64,000 bases of DNA from Saccharothrix luteola. GTDB taxonomy: Bacteria > Actinomycetota > Actinomycetes > Mycobacteriales > Pseudonocardiaceae. The stretch covers positions 1 to 64,000 of the forward strand of contig NZ_JAJHUO010000027.1 of the NCBI RefSeq assembly GCF_020859565.1. The letters run 5' to 3'. Shown here in pieces: positions 36,553-46,016 of this stretch (position 1 is its first letter; each line of letters begins with the position of its first letter). The notes under the pieces were generated by a model, which ran no database searches, had not been told where the DNA came from, and saw nothing but the letters and a program-made list of their open reading frames with translations. The position numbers and the translations under genes are program-made.

Positions 36553-39045
36553 TCAGTCGAGCATCCGGGTCAGCTCGACCCGGGACCGCACCTCGAGCCT
36601 GGCGAAGATGTTGCGCAGGTGGTGCTCGACGGTGCGGTGGCTCAGGAACAGCCGCGCGGCGACCTCGCGGTTGGTCGCGCCCTCGGCGACCAGGCGGGCG
36701 ATCTGCGCCTGTTGCGGGGTCAGGCCCGCGGTCGGGTCGACGTCGGAGCGGCCCGCGGCCCGGTTGGCGGCGCGGTCGGCGGTCCGGTCGGCCTGGGTCG
36801 GCCCGACCGCCTCACCCGCCGCGCGCAGCTCGGCGCGGGCGCGGGCGACCCAGCGGTCGGCGTCGTAGCGCTGGAAGATCTTCACCGCGTCGCGCAGCAG
36901 GTCGCGCGCGGCGCGCGGTTTGCGGTCGCGCCGCAGCCGGTGGCCGTAGAACAGCTCGGTCTTGGCCAGTTCCATGGCGGTGCCGCTGGCCCGGTGCAGC
37001 CGGATCGCCTCGCGGAAGTGGTCCTCGGCCCGCAGGCCGTCGGCGAGCAGGCCGCGGCAGCGGTGCGACAGCGCGAGCCGGGCCGCGCTGCCCGTGGTGC
37101 CCGCCCACTTCTCGTACCGGCGCAGCGCCCGGTCCGCGGTGGACGGCCGGCCGCAGCCGACGGCGGCCTCCACCACGTGCGGCGCGGCCATCACCTTGAT
37201 GCCGGTGTGCACGCCGCCCGACCCGGCGGCCATCAGCCGCAGCCGGTCCAGCGCGTCGGCCGGCCGGTCCAGCGCGAGGTCCACGCAGGCGAACGCCCAC
37301 GCGCCGAACGTGCCGGAGCGGCCGAGCCCGCGTTCGGCGATCTGCTCGGCGGCGGCGTCGATGCGGTGCACCGCGGTGTCGGTGTCCCCGCGCAGGGCGG
37401 CGACCAGCGCGAGGATCGTGAGGTGGTCGACCACGGCGTTGTGCTGGCCGACGGAGGTGGCCGCGTGCACGCCCTCGAACGCGGCCGACAACGCCACCGA
37501 GTGCTGGTCCAGCAGCAGCGCCGACAACGCGCGGTAGACCAGTGCCCACGGCACCAGCGCGGTCAGGCCGTGCTCGTGCGCCGCGGTGACCGCGCTGGTC
37601 GCCAGCTCGTGCGCCCTGGACGCGTCGCCGAGGGTGTAGGCCGCCTGGCCGCCCCAGATCTTGGCCTGCGGGTGCGGCACCCGTTCGGCGAGCTCGACCA
37701 CCGAGCGCAGCACGGGCAGGGCCTCCTCGTGCCGGGCGGCGAACGTGGCGGCCATGCCCGCGAGGTGGTCCAGGGTGATCCGGGTCTCGTCGGGCTCGTC
37801 GGGACGGCGCAGGCTCGCGGCGAACGCGGCGGTCTCGGCGTACCGGGCGTGGTCGCCCGCGATGCTGGCCGCCTCGCCCGCGAAGCCCAGCGCGGTGATG
37901 GCCAGCGTGCGGTGCGTGCCGACGAGCTCGCCCGCCGCGTGCAGCAGCCGGCGCACCGCGACGTCCGGCAGGCCGTTGCCCAGGTCGATGCCACCGCGCA
38001 GCAGCTCGGTGCGCGCCCGCAGCTCGCCGCTGTCGGTCAGCCGGGCCGCGGTGCGCAGCGCGACGCGGGCCCGGCGGGGCGCGCCGGACGCCCAGTGGTC
38101 GGTGGCGGCGGCGATCAGGTGGCGTGCCCTGGCGTCCGGGTCGGCGGCGAGCGCGGCGGCGCGGTCGTGGTCGCGGGCGGCGGCCGGGTAGTCGCCGCAG
38201 CGGCGGGCGCGGCTCGCGGAGGCTTCCAGCCGTTCGGCGAACGCGTCGCGCACGCCGGGCACGCGGGCCGCCTCGTGCCAGGTTCGGCGCGGTCCGGGCG
38301 GCAGGTTCTCGGCCAGCGCGGCGTGCGCGGCGTAGCGCAGGGCCAGCGGTATCGCGGTGCGCAGCGTGGAGCGGACCAGCGGGCCGCCGTCGAGCAGGGA
38401 GTTCGCCTCCTCCACCGCGGCCAGGTCGAGGTCGGGCATCCGGGCCAGCGCGTCGGCGTCCACCTCGTCGTCCACCACGCTCAACGCCGCCGCCAGCCGC
38501 GCCTGCGGCGAGAGCGCGTGGAAGCGGGCGCTGAACCGGGCCCGCAGCGAGCTGTCCTCGGGCAGCTCGTCGGGCGCGGGCGCGGTGCCGCCGAGCTGCT
38601 CGGAGGTCAGCGCGCGGGCCAGTTCGGTGAGCGCGAGCGGGTTGCCCCTGGCCAGGTCGGCGACGTCGTCGGCGAGCCCGGGCGCGAGGCCGGGCCGCAG
38701 GTCGCGCAGCACGCGCAGGCTGTCGGCGTGGTCGAGCGGGTCCAGCCGCACCCACGGCAGCCCGAGCGGCTCGCCCTCCGTGGCGATCAGCACGGCCACC
38801 GGCTCGTCGGCGGCCTCGGCGGCCAGCTCCACGAGCCAGTCGGTGTCCTCCAGGAGGTGGGCGTCGTCCACGCAGAGCAGCACCTGGCGGTCGGTCGTCA
38901 CGGCCGACTCCCGCACGGCGGCCAGCATCGCCGTCTTGCCCGCGCCCGGACCGCCGCGCAGGACCAGCGCCCCGCCGTGACCGGCACGGGCGCGGGCGAG
39001 CAACGCGTCGACGGCGACGCGCTGCCGGTCACGTCCGCGCAGCAT
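36553..39045 (-). CDS. LuxR-family regulator with AAA ATPase domain (LAL-like)
   Basis: An 830-residue regulator. Walker A VLRGGPGAGKTAML (about 27-40) is followed only about 20 residues later by Walker B QVLLCVDDAHLL; the usual ~80-residue spacer of MalT/LAL ATPases is missing. The middle (about 200-740) is a TPR-like helical array, and LTPQQAQIARLVAEGATNREV with FLSHRTVEHHLRNIFARL forms the C-terminal LuxR HTH. It starts the operon with thioesterase and alcohol dehydrogenase, 16 nt ahead of the former, so it likely controls them. Confidence 0.9.
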   Translation of the reverse strand: MLRGRDRQRVAVDALLARARAGHGGALVLRGGPGAGKTAMLAAVRESAVTTDRQVLLCVDDAHLLEDTDWLVELAAEAADEPVAVLIATEGEPLGLPWVRLDPLDHADSLRVLRDLRPGLAPGLADDVADLARGNPLALTELARALTSEQLGGTAPAPDELPEDSSLRARFSARFHALSPQARLAAALSVVDDEVDADALARMPDLDLAAVEEANSLLDGGPLVRSTLRTAIPLALRYAAHAALAENLPPGPRRTWHEAARVPGVRDAFAERLEASASRARRCGDYPAAARDHDRAAALAADPDARARHLIAAATDHWASGAPRRARVALRTAARLTDSGELRARTELLRGGIDLGNGLPDVAVRRLLHAAGELVGTHRTLAITALGFAGEAASIAGDHARYAETAAFAASLRRPDEPDETRITLDHLAGMAATFAARHEEALPVLRSVVELAERVPHPQAKIWGGQAAYTLGDASRAHELATSAVTAAHEHGLTALVPWALVYRALSALLLDQHSVALSAAFEGVHAATSVGQHNAVVDHLTILALVAALRGDTDTAVHRIDAAAEQIAERGLGRSGTFGAWAFACVDLALDRPADALDRLRLMAAGSGGVHTGIKVMAAPHVVEAAVGCGRPSTADRALRRYEKWAGTTGSAARLALSHRCRGLLADGLRAEDHFREAIRLHRASGTAMELAKTELFYGHRLRRDRKPRAARDLLRDAVKIFQRYDADRWVARARAELRAAGEAVGPTQADRTADRAANRAAGRSDVDPTAGLTPQQAQIARLVAEGATNREVAARLFLSHRTVEHHLRNIFARLEVRSRVELTRMLD

Positions 39046-39215
39046 GTGGCCAGTTTGGCGGGAGGTCGACGTCCGGCGGAAGAGGTGCGGCAGAAATTAT
39101 CTACCAGTGTTAGTTTTCGCGCCGGGACCGGTGGTTGCACCGATGCGGAGCGCTCACGTAGTGGCGCAAGGTCATCGCTGTCCGTAGTTCCCTGCCAAGC
39201 GAGGTGTACACCGAC

Positions 39216-40082
39216 GTGCAACTCCGCAAACTGATCCCCGCGCTGATCCCCGCGCTGGCCCTGTCCTTGGTCGGCGTGACGCCGGCCAACGCCGTCGAGG
39301 AGGAGTTCCGGCGCGGTCCCGCGCCGACCAACTCCAGCATCGAGGCGTCCCGCGGCCCGTTCGCCACGGCGTCCACCACGGTGTCCTCCTTGTCCGTCTC
39401 CGGCTTCGGCGGCGGCACGATCTACTACCCGACGAGCACCGCCGAGGGCACCTTCGGCGCGATCGCCATCTCGCCCGGCTTCACCGGGACGCAGTCGACG
39501 ATCTCGTGGCTGGGCCCGCGCATCGCGTCGCAGGGCTTCGTGGTGTTCACCATCGACACCAACAGCACCCTGGACCAGCCCGACAGCCGGGCGAGCCAGC
39601 TGCTGGCCGCGCTGGACTACCTGACCCAGCGCAGCACGGTGCGCACCCGGATCGACGCGTCCCGGCTGGGCCTGATGGGCCACTCGATGGGCGGTGGCGG
39701 CACGATGCGCGCCGCCGAGCAGCGGCCGTCCCTGCAGGCGGCGATCCCGCTGACCGGGTGGCACACCGACAAGTCGTGGGGCAACAACCGGGTGCCGACC
39801 CTGGTGGTCGGCGCCGAGGACGACTCGGTCGCGCCGGTGTCGTCGCACTCGATCCCGTTCTACACCTCGCTGCCGTCCACCCTGGACAAGGCGTACCTGG
39901 AGCTCAACGGCGCCAGCCACTTCGCGCCCAACAGCTCGAACACGACGATCGCGAAGTACAGCATCGCGTGGCTCAAGCGGTTCATCGACAACGACACCCG
40001 CTACGAGCAGTTCCTGTGCCCGTCCCCGGCCAACAGCTCGCTCATCTCGGACTACCGGGACACCTGTCCGCACTCGGTCTGA
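39216..40082 (+). CDS. Secreted cutinase/polyester hydrolase
   Basis: A 288-residue alpha/beta hydrolase. The GTG at 39216 is preferred over one at 39204 because GCGAGG then lies 11 nt upstream; the leader QLRKLIPALIPALALSLVG ends at ANA/VEEE. Catalytic Ser in GLMGHSMGGGGTM, Asp in GAEDDSVAPV, His in GASHFAPNSS; SPGFTGTQSTISWLGPRIAS, TIDTNSTLDQPDSRASQL and WLKRFIDNDTRYEQFLCP match actinobacterial cutinases such as TfCut2, LCC and Cut190, including the C-terminal disulfide (FLCP...DTCP). The segment LTGWHTDKSW near the substrate cleft has Gly where others have Pro. PET or polyester hydrolysis is likely but unproven. Confidence 0.92.
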   Translation: MQLRKLIPALIPALALSLVGVTPANAVEEEFRRGPAPTNSSIEASRGPFATASTTVSSLSVSGFGGGTIYYPTSTAEGTFGAIAISPGFTGTQSTISWLGPRIASQGFVVFTIDTNSTLDQPDSRASQLLAALDYLTQRSTVRTRIDASRLGLMGHSMGGGGTMRAAEQRPSLQAAIPLTGWHTDKSWGNNRVPTLVVGAEDDSVAPVSSHSIPFYTSLPSTLDKAYLELNGASHFAPNSSNTTIAKYSIAWLKRFIDNDTRYEQFLCPSPANSSLISDYRDTCPHSV

Positions 40083-40103
40083 CCGACCGGTCGCAGGCCC
40101 GGG

Positions 40104-40165
<62 letters not shown>

Positions 40166-40542
40166 TCCGTTCCACAGATCGACCACGCGGTGTCGACATC
40201 ACGTCGGCACCGCGTTTTTCGTGTCCCACTGACGACTGAACTTCGTGCCCGCACATCCGCGGACTGACGACCGCACGTCGCACGAGCCATCGTCAACGAC
40301 ACTTTCCGGTGAACATTATTACGACAAACGATGTAGTTATTCCGTTCCACCACGAAAGTTCACCAATGCGCGCCAAGATCACCCGTTAATTACTTGCGAG
40401 GTGGACGAGATCCACAGTGAGTACGCACAACAGGCCCGATTGACCCTCAGGGATGTCGTCACATCGGCCGCTTCCCGTAAGGCATTCAGGCTCACTACGG
40501 TCGATCCGGACCATCGAGTGAACCCGATTGGCGGTGTGAGCG
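40166..40542 (+). promoter_or_regulatory. Upstream region of the encapsulin operon
   Basis: No gene is supported in these 377 bp. The part around 40305-40400 is clearly AT-richer than its surroundings (TTATTACGACAAACG, GTTAATTACTTGC) and probably contains the promoter. An imperfect palindrome starts at GGTGAAC (about 40309) and ends at GTTCCACC (about 40352). I cannot assign -35/-10 elements with confidence. Confidence 0.4.
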
Positions 40543-41946
40543 GTGACTGTGACCGATTCGGACTTGGAGACCGAGCGACCACGCTTGAGCCTCGGCACGG
40601 CGGCAGCGCGGAACCTGGCGACCACGACCAAGTCCGTTCCCCAAATGCAGGGCATCACCTCGCGGTGGCTGCTGAAAGTCCTGCCCTGGGTGGAGGCGAA
40701 GGGCGGTGCCTTCCGGGTCAACCGCAGGCTCAGCTACGAGATCGGCGACGGGCGGCTGACGTTCACCAACATCGGTGCGGACGTGCGGGTCATCCCGCAG
40801 GAGTTGACCGAGCTGGCACTGCTGCGCGGCTACGAGGACGTCGAGGCGCTGAGCGCGCTGGCCGACCGGTTCACCCAGCACGAGTACGAGCCCGGCTCGG
40901 TGATCGTCGAGGAGGGCCGGCCGCGGGACGCGGTGCACCTGATCGCGCACGGCAAGGTGAACAAGATCGGCCGCGGCGAGTACGGCGACCAGACGGTGCT
41001 CGGCTCGATGGCCGACGGCGAGTACTTCGGCGGCGAGGTCCTCGCCGGGCCGCAGGGCGAGTGGGAGTTCACCATCAAGGCGGTCACGCCGGTGATCATC
41101 CTGGTGCTGCCGTGGGAGGTGTTCGAGCAGCTCAACGGCGAAGCGGGCGGCCTGCGCGCGCACATCCAGCGGATGTCCGCGGCCGGTGGCCGGGCCAACG
41201 CCTACGGCGAGGCCGAGATCGACATCGCGTCCGGCCACGAGGGCGAGCCCGACCTGCCCGGCACGTTCGTCGACTACGAGGTCGCCCCGCGCGAGCTCGA
41301 GCTGAGCGTCGCGCAGACCGTGCTGCGCGTGCACAGCCGCGTCGCGGACCTCTACAACCAGCCGATGGACCAGGTCGAGCAGCAGTTGCGGTTGACCATC
41401 GAGGCGCTGCGCGAGCGCCAGGAGCACGAGATGGTCAACAACCGCGACTTCGGCCTGCTCAACAGCGCCGACCTCAAGCAGCGCATCCACACCCGCACCG
41501 GACCGCCGACCCCCGACGACATGGACGACCTGCTGGCCACCGTGTGGAAGGAGCCGACGGCGTTCCTGGCGCACCCGAAGGTGATCGCCGCGTTCGGCCG
41601 CGAGTGCAGCAAGCGCGGCATCTACCCGTCGACCGTCGACCTCAACGGCCACCACGTGCCCGCGTGGCGCGGCGTGCCCGTGCTGCCGTGCAACAAGATC
41701 CCGATCACCAAGACCCGCACCAGCTCGGTGATGCTGCTGCGCGCCGGCGAGCACAACCAGGGCGTCATCGGCCTGCACCAGACGGGCCTGCCCGACGAGT
41801 ACCAGCCCGGCCTCTCGGTGCGGTTCATGGGCATCAACGAGAAGGCGATCATCTCCTACCTCGTCAGCGCCTACTACTCCACCGCGATCCTCGTGCCGGA
41901 CGCGATCGGTGTGCTGGAGCACGTGGAACTCGGCCGCGAAGACTGA
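40543..41946 (+). CDS. Family 2B encapsulin shell protein, copy 1
   Basis: A 467-residue HK97-fold nanocompartment shell protein with an inserted cyclic-nucleotide-binding-like domain. Residues about 20-85 (TTTKSVPQMQGITSRWLLKV, FRVNRRLSYEIGDGRL) form the N-arm and first HK97 part; about 90-215 is the CNBD insertion (ALADRFTQHEYEPGSVIVEE, IAHGKVNKIG, GEYFGGEVL); the rest is the HK97 core ending in GINEKAIISYLVSAYYSTAI. The CNBD phosphate cassette lacks the Arg that contacts cAMP, so ligand binding is doubtful. Despite similarity to Crp/Fnr proteins there is no HTH. GTG at 40543 gives MTVTD, as in copy 2. Assembly should give an icosahedral protein shell. Confidence 0.93.
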   Translation: MTVTDSDLETERPRLSLGTAAARNLATTTKSVPQMQGITSRWLLKVLPWVEAKGGAFRVNRRLSYEIGDGRLTFTNIGADVRVIPQELTELALLRGYEDVEALSALADRFTQHEYEPGSVIVEEGRPRDAVHLIAHGKVNKIGRGEYGDQTVLGSMADGEYFGGEVLAGPQGEWEFTIKAVTPVIILVLPWEVFEQLNGEAGGLRAHIQRMSAAGGRANAYGEAEIDIASGHEGEPDLPGTFVDYEVAPRELELSVAQTVLRVHSRVADLYNQPMDQVEQQLRLTIEALRERQEHEMVNNRDFGLLNSADLKQRIHTRTGPPTPDDMDDLLATVWKEPTAFLAHPKVIAAFGRECSKRGIYPSTVDLNGHHVPAWRGVPVLPCNKIPITKTRTSSVMLLRAGEHNQGVIGLHQTGLPDEYQPGLSVRFMGINEKAIISYLVSAYYSTAILVPDAIGVLEHVELGRED

Positions 41947-41978
41947 GCCAGTCCCCCCGACCAGATTGGGCAGCCCAA

Positions 41979-43388
<1,410 letters not shown>

Positions 43389-43404
43389 CCACAGCGTCGT
43401 GCAC

Positions 43405-43432
43405 GGCAGCCGGGCCGCCAGGCCCGGCTGCC
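43405..43432 (+). terminator. Hairpin between shell and cargo genes
   Basis: Arms GGCAGCCGGGCC (43405-43416) and GGCCCGGCTGCC (43421-43432) are exact complements around GCCA, 16 nt after the second shell stop and 62 nt before the prenyltransferase start. It could be a partial terminator that sets shell:cargo ratio, or stabilise the shell mRNA 3' end. Confidence 0.75.
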
Positions 43433-43494
43433 CTCCTCCCCGCCCGAGCCTGCTCCGCCAGCCGGGCGCATCCCCCCGAACAGGAGTTGTGGCG

Positions 43495-44535
43495 ATGACC
43501 GACCTGGACGTGAGCCGCGATCACCGGACCGCGCGCGAGGTGCTGGAGTGGAGCCGTGCCGGGCTCGACCCCGCGATGCGCACGGCGGTCGACCGGTTGC
43601 CGGACTCGATGCGGGCGATCGCGGGGTACCACTTCGGCTGGTGGGACGAGCACGGCAGGCCGACGGGCGCGGACGCGGGCAAGGCGATCCGGCCCGCGCT
43701 CGTGCTGCTGGGCGCGCAGGCGGTGGGCGGCGCGGCGCACGCGGCGCTGCCGGCCGCGGTGGCGGTGGAGTTGACGCACAACTTCTCGTTGCTGCACGAC
43801 GACGTGATGGACGGCGACAAGACCCGGCGGCACCGGCCGACGGCGTGGCACGTGTTCGGCGTGAACCCAGCGATCCTGGCCGGTGACGCGTTGCTGACGC
43901 TGGCGCTGGACGTGCTGGCGGGCAGCGGTCACCCGAAGGCGCAGCAGGCGATCCGGGTGCTGTCGGCCGCGGTGCAGCGGCTGCTGGACGGGCAGAGCGC
44001 CGACCTGGCCTTCGAGGAACGCGACGACGTGCGGTTGGCGGAGTGCGTGCGGATGGCCGAGTGCAAGACCGGCGCGCTGCTCGGCGCGGCCTGCGCGCTG
44101 GGCGCGCTGTTCGGCGGCGGGCGGGCGGACCAGCTCGAGCACCTGCGGTCGTTCGGCGAGAAGGTGGGGCTCGCGTTCCAGTTCGTGGACGACCTGCTCG
44201 GCATCTGGGGCGACCCGGCGGTGACCGGCAAGCCGGTGTACTCGGACCTGCGCAACCGCAAGAAGTCGCTGCCGGTGGTGGCGGCGCTGACGTCGGGCAC
44301 GCCCGCCGCCCGCGAGCTGGACGCGCTGTACCACTCCGAGCAGCCGCTCGACCAGGTCCAGCTCGCGCGTGCGGCGGAGCTGATCGAGACCTCGGGCGCG
44401 CGGGCGTGGAGCCAGGGCCGGGCGGACGACCTGCTGGCCCGGGCGCGGGAGCACCTGCGCGCCGCCGGACCGTCCGAGCGCGCCGCGCGCGAGCTGGACG
44501 CGGTGGCCCGCCTCGCCACCCGACGCGACCGCTGA
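43495..44535 (+). CDS. Polyprenyl diphosphate synthase, likely encapsulin cargo
   Basis: A 346-residue trans-isoprenyl diphosphate synthase that condenses IPP with allylic diphosphates. The first Asp-rich motif is in FSLLHDDVMDGDKTRRHRPT and the second in FQFVDDLLGIWGD; GKAIRPALVLLGAQ holds the IPP-binding Lys/Arg. Phe at the fifth position before the first motif suggests a short (C15-C20) product. The 60-residue N-terminal region precedes the usual core and may act as cargo-loading segment (inference). AGGAG lies 8 nt before ATG 43495. Between the shell genes and ispH. Confidence 0.92.
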   Translation: MTDLDVSRDHRTAREVLEWSRAGLDPAMRTAVDRLPDSMRAIAGYHFGWWDEHGRPTGADAGKAIRPALVLLGAQAVGGAAHAALPAAVAVELTHNFSLLHDDVMDGDKTRRHRPTAWHVFGVNPAILAGDALLTLALDVLAGSGHPKAQQAIRVLSAAVQRLLDGQSADLAFEERDDVRLAECVRMAECKTGALLGAACALGALFGGGRADQLEHLRSFGEKVGLAFQFVDDLLGIWGDPAVTGKPVYSDLRNRKKSLPVVAALTSGTPAARELDALYHSEQPLDQVQLARAAELIETSGARAWSQGRADDLLARAREHLRAAGPSERAARELDAVARLATRRDR

Positions 44536-44559
44536 CACCCCGCCTACCGAGGAGCGCTC

Positions 44560-45498
44560 ATGGCTTTCCCCGTCGTGCTGCTGGCGTCGCCACGGTCGTT
44601 CTGCGCGGGGGTGGAACGGGCGATCGACATCGTCGACCGGCTCCTGGACCAACGCGGTGGGCCCATCCACGTGCGGAAGCAGATCGTGCACAACTCCCAC
44701 GTGGTGACCGACCTGGAGGCGCGTGGCGCGGTGTTCGTCGACGAGCTGGACGCGGTGCCCGACGGCGCGACTGTGGTGTTCTCCGCGCACGGGGTGTCGC
44801 CCGCGGTGCGCGAGGAGGCCGCGCGCCGCGGGTTGGACGTGATCGACGCGACGTGCCCGCTGGTGACCAAGGTGCACGCGGAGGCGAAGCGGTATGCCGC
44901 GCGCGGCGACACGGTGGTGCTGATCGGGCACGCCGGGCACGAGGAGGTCGAGGGCACGCTCGGCGAGGCACCCTCGCGGACCGTGCTGGTGGAGACGGTC
45001 GCGGACGTGGAAGAGCTGGAGGTGGCGGACCCGACCAGGGTCTCCTACCTGACCCAGACGACGCTGGCGATGGACGACACGGCCGAGGTGCTGGCCGCGC
45101 TGCGGGAGAAGTTCCCGGCGCTGCGCGGTCCGTCGTCGGTGGACATCTGCTACGCCAGCACCAACCGGCAGGACGCGGTGCGCGAGATCGCGCGGGAGGC
45201 CGACGTGGTGCTCGTGGTGGGTTCGCCGAACTCGTCGAACTCGGTGCGGCTGGTGGAGACCGCCCGCCGGATGGGCACGCCCGCGCACCTGATCGACGAC
45301 GTCTCCGGCATCCGGGAGGACTGGCTGGACGGCACGCGGGTGGTCGGGGTGAGCGCGGGCGCGTCCGCGCCGCCGAGGCTGGTGGACGAGGTCGTCGAGG
45401 CGCTGGGCGCGTGGGACGTCCAGGTGCGCGAGACGGCGCGGGAGACGATCCGGTTCACCCTGCCCGCGGCGGTGCGCGCGACGCCCGGCCGGTCCTGA
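44560..45498 (+). CDS. ispH: 4-hydroxy-3-methylbut-2-enyl diphosphate reductase
   Basis: A 312-residue IspH (LytB), the last MEP-pathway enzyme, reducing HMBPP to IPP and DMAPP. The 3Fe-4S/4Fe-4S cysteines occur in SPRSFCAGVERAID, DATCPLVTKVH and DICYASTNRQ; catalytic Glu region and SHGV (SAHGVSP) and GHAGHEEVEGT are conserved. It starts 24 nt after the prenyltransferase stop with a GAGGAG-like site, so it belongs to the same operon and would feed substrates to the prenyltransferase. A housekeeping ispH copy probably exists elsewhere. Confidence 0.95.
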   Translation: MAFPVVLLASPRSFCAGVERAIDIVDRLLDQRGGPIHVRKQIVHNSHVVTDLEARGAVFVDELDAVPDGATVVFSAHGVSPAVREEAARRGLDVIDATCPLVTKVHAEAKRYAARGDTVVLIGHAGHEEVEGTLGEAPSRTVLVETVADVEELEVADPTRVSYLTQTTLAMDDTAEVLAALREKFPALRGPSSVDICYASTNRQDAVREIAREADVVLVVGSPNSSNSVRLVETARRMGTPAHLIDDVSGIREDWLDGTRVVGVSAGASAPPRLVDEVVEALGAWDVQVRETARETIRFTLPAAVRATPGRS

Positions 45499-45522
45499 GC
45501 GGACCGACCGGGCGCGTCCGGC

Positions 45523-45616
45523 TCACTCGTGGGAGATCGCCCCCAGCACGTTCAGCCGGGCGGCGCGGATCGCGGGCAGGATCGCCGCGACCACGCCGAC
45601 CCCGGCGGCGATCAGC
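45523..45616 (-). pseudogene. C-terminal stub of FtsX/MacB-type ABC permease
   Basis: Reading leftward from 45616, QLIAAGVGVVAAILPAIRAA then RLNVLGAISHE and TGA form the last helix and tail of an FtsX-like ABC permease (LPARRAARLxVxxAIxxE). The coding sequence is cut at 45616/45617 exactly where an IS-end-like sequence begins. The matching ATPase N-terminus lies at 58405-58545, same strand, on the far side of the island. Confidence 0.75.
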
Positions 45617-45637
45617 TGTGGGGTTCCAGAACTCTGC
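45617..45637 (+). repeat. IS-end-like sequence at left island border
   Basis: TGTGGGGTTCCAGAACTCTGC agrees with the left ends of the IS copies at 54750 (TGTGGGGTTTCAGAACTCTGC) and 57215 (TGTGGGGTGCCAGAACGCTGC) at 19-20 of 21 positions. Similarity stops after it, so only the terminus remains. Confidence 0.7.
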
Positions 45638-45665
45638 TGCGGCCATGATCTTGTGTTGGCACGCG

Positions 45666-45699
45666 CTGAGGGGCCGTGCCTGACGGCACAGCCCCTCAG
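45666..45699 (-). terminator. Terminator of the RHS toxin/immunity operon
   Basis: CTGAGGGGC-C-GTGCC (45666-45680) pairs with GGCAC-A-GCCCCTCAG (45685-45699) around TGAC, one mismatch. It lies 21 bp beyond the immunity gene stop in the direction of transcription. Confidence 0.8.
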
Positions 45700-45719
45700 C
45701 TGACTCCAGTCGAGCCGGT

Positions 45720-46016
45720 TCAGGCGATGTCTTCGGGAGTCACCCATTGACCCGCATCGACGAATACGTCACAGCCGTCGTGTTCGAACCGCACACGCCC
45801 GTCGAACGGTGACCGGGCGTTCGAGCAAGCGCCGTAGTCGTTGCCCACCCGGCCCGCCAGCGGGATCCAGAACCGACAACCGCCGCACTGTTCCTCAACC
45901 CAGGACTCCTGGTCCTCCTGGTCGTCCCGCCCTCGGTTGCGGTCACGGATCCACCGGTCATGAATGGAGTCGAGTTCCGCTTCACTGCGGGTCACGTGGT
46001 CGAATTCATCCATCAC
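45720..46016 (-). CDS. DUF3027-type putative immunity protein
   Basis: A 98-residue acidic protein. The first 38 residues are charged (DEFDHVTRSEAELDSIHDRW), the rest matches the DUF3027 core: EEQCGGCRFWIPLAGRVG, YGACSNARSPFDGRV, RFEHDGCDVFV, with four Cys that could bind zinc. The GTG start overlaps the stop of the RHS gene in GTGA (an ATG follows directly). Tight coupling to a polymorphic-toxin gene and small acidic character make it the likely cognate immunity protein (inference); DUF3027 has no proven activity. Confidence 0.8.
   Translation of the reverse strand: MMDEFDHVTRSEAELDSIHDRWIRDRNRGRDDQEDQESWVEEQCGGCRFWIPLAGRVGNDYGACSNARSPFDGRVRFEHDGCDVFVDAGQWVTPEDIA

Noticed and set aside
40245..41978. 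Upstream extension of the second shell gene to 40245
   Set aside because: The frame overlaps the first shell gene in another frame; GTG 41979 gives the same MTVTD start as its paralogue.
45720..46016. Reading the small gene after RHS as a housekeeping DUF3027 protein
   Set aside because: Housekeeping DUF3027 proteins are longer; this 98-residue form overlaps the toxin gene and shares its terminator, so an immunity role fits better.
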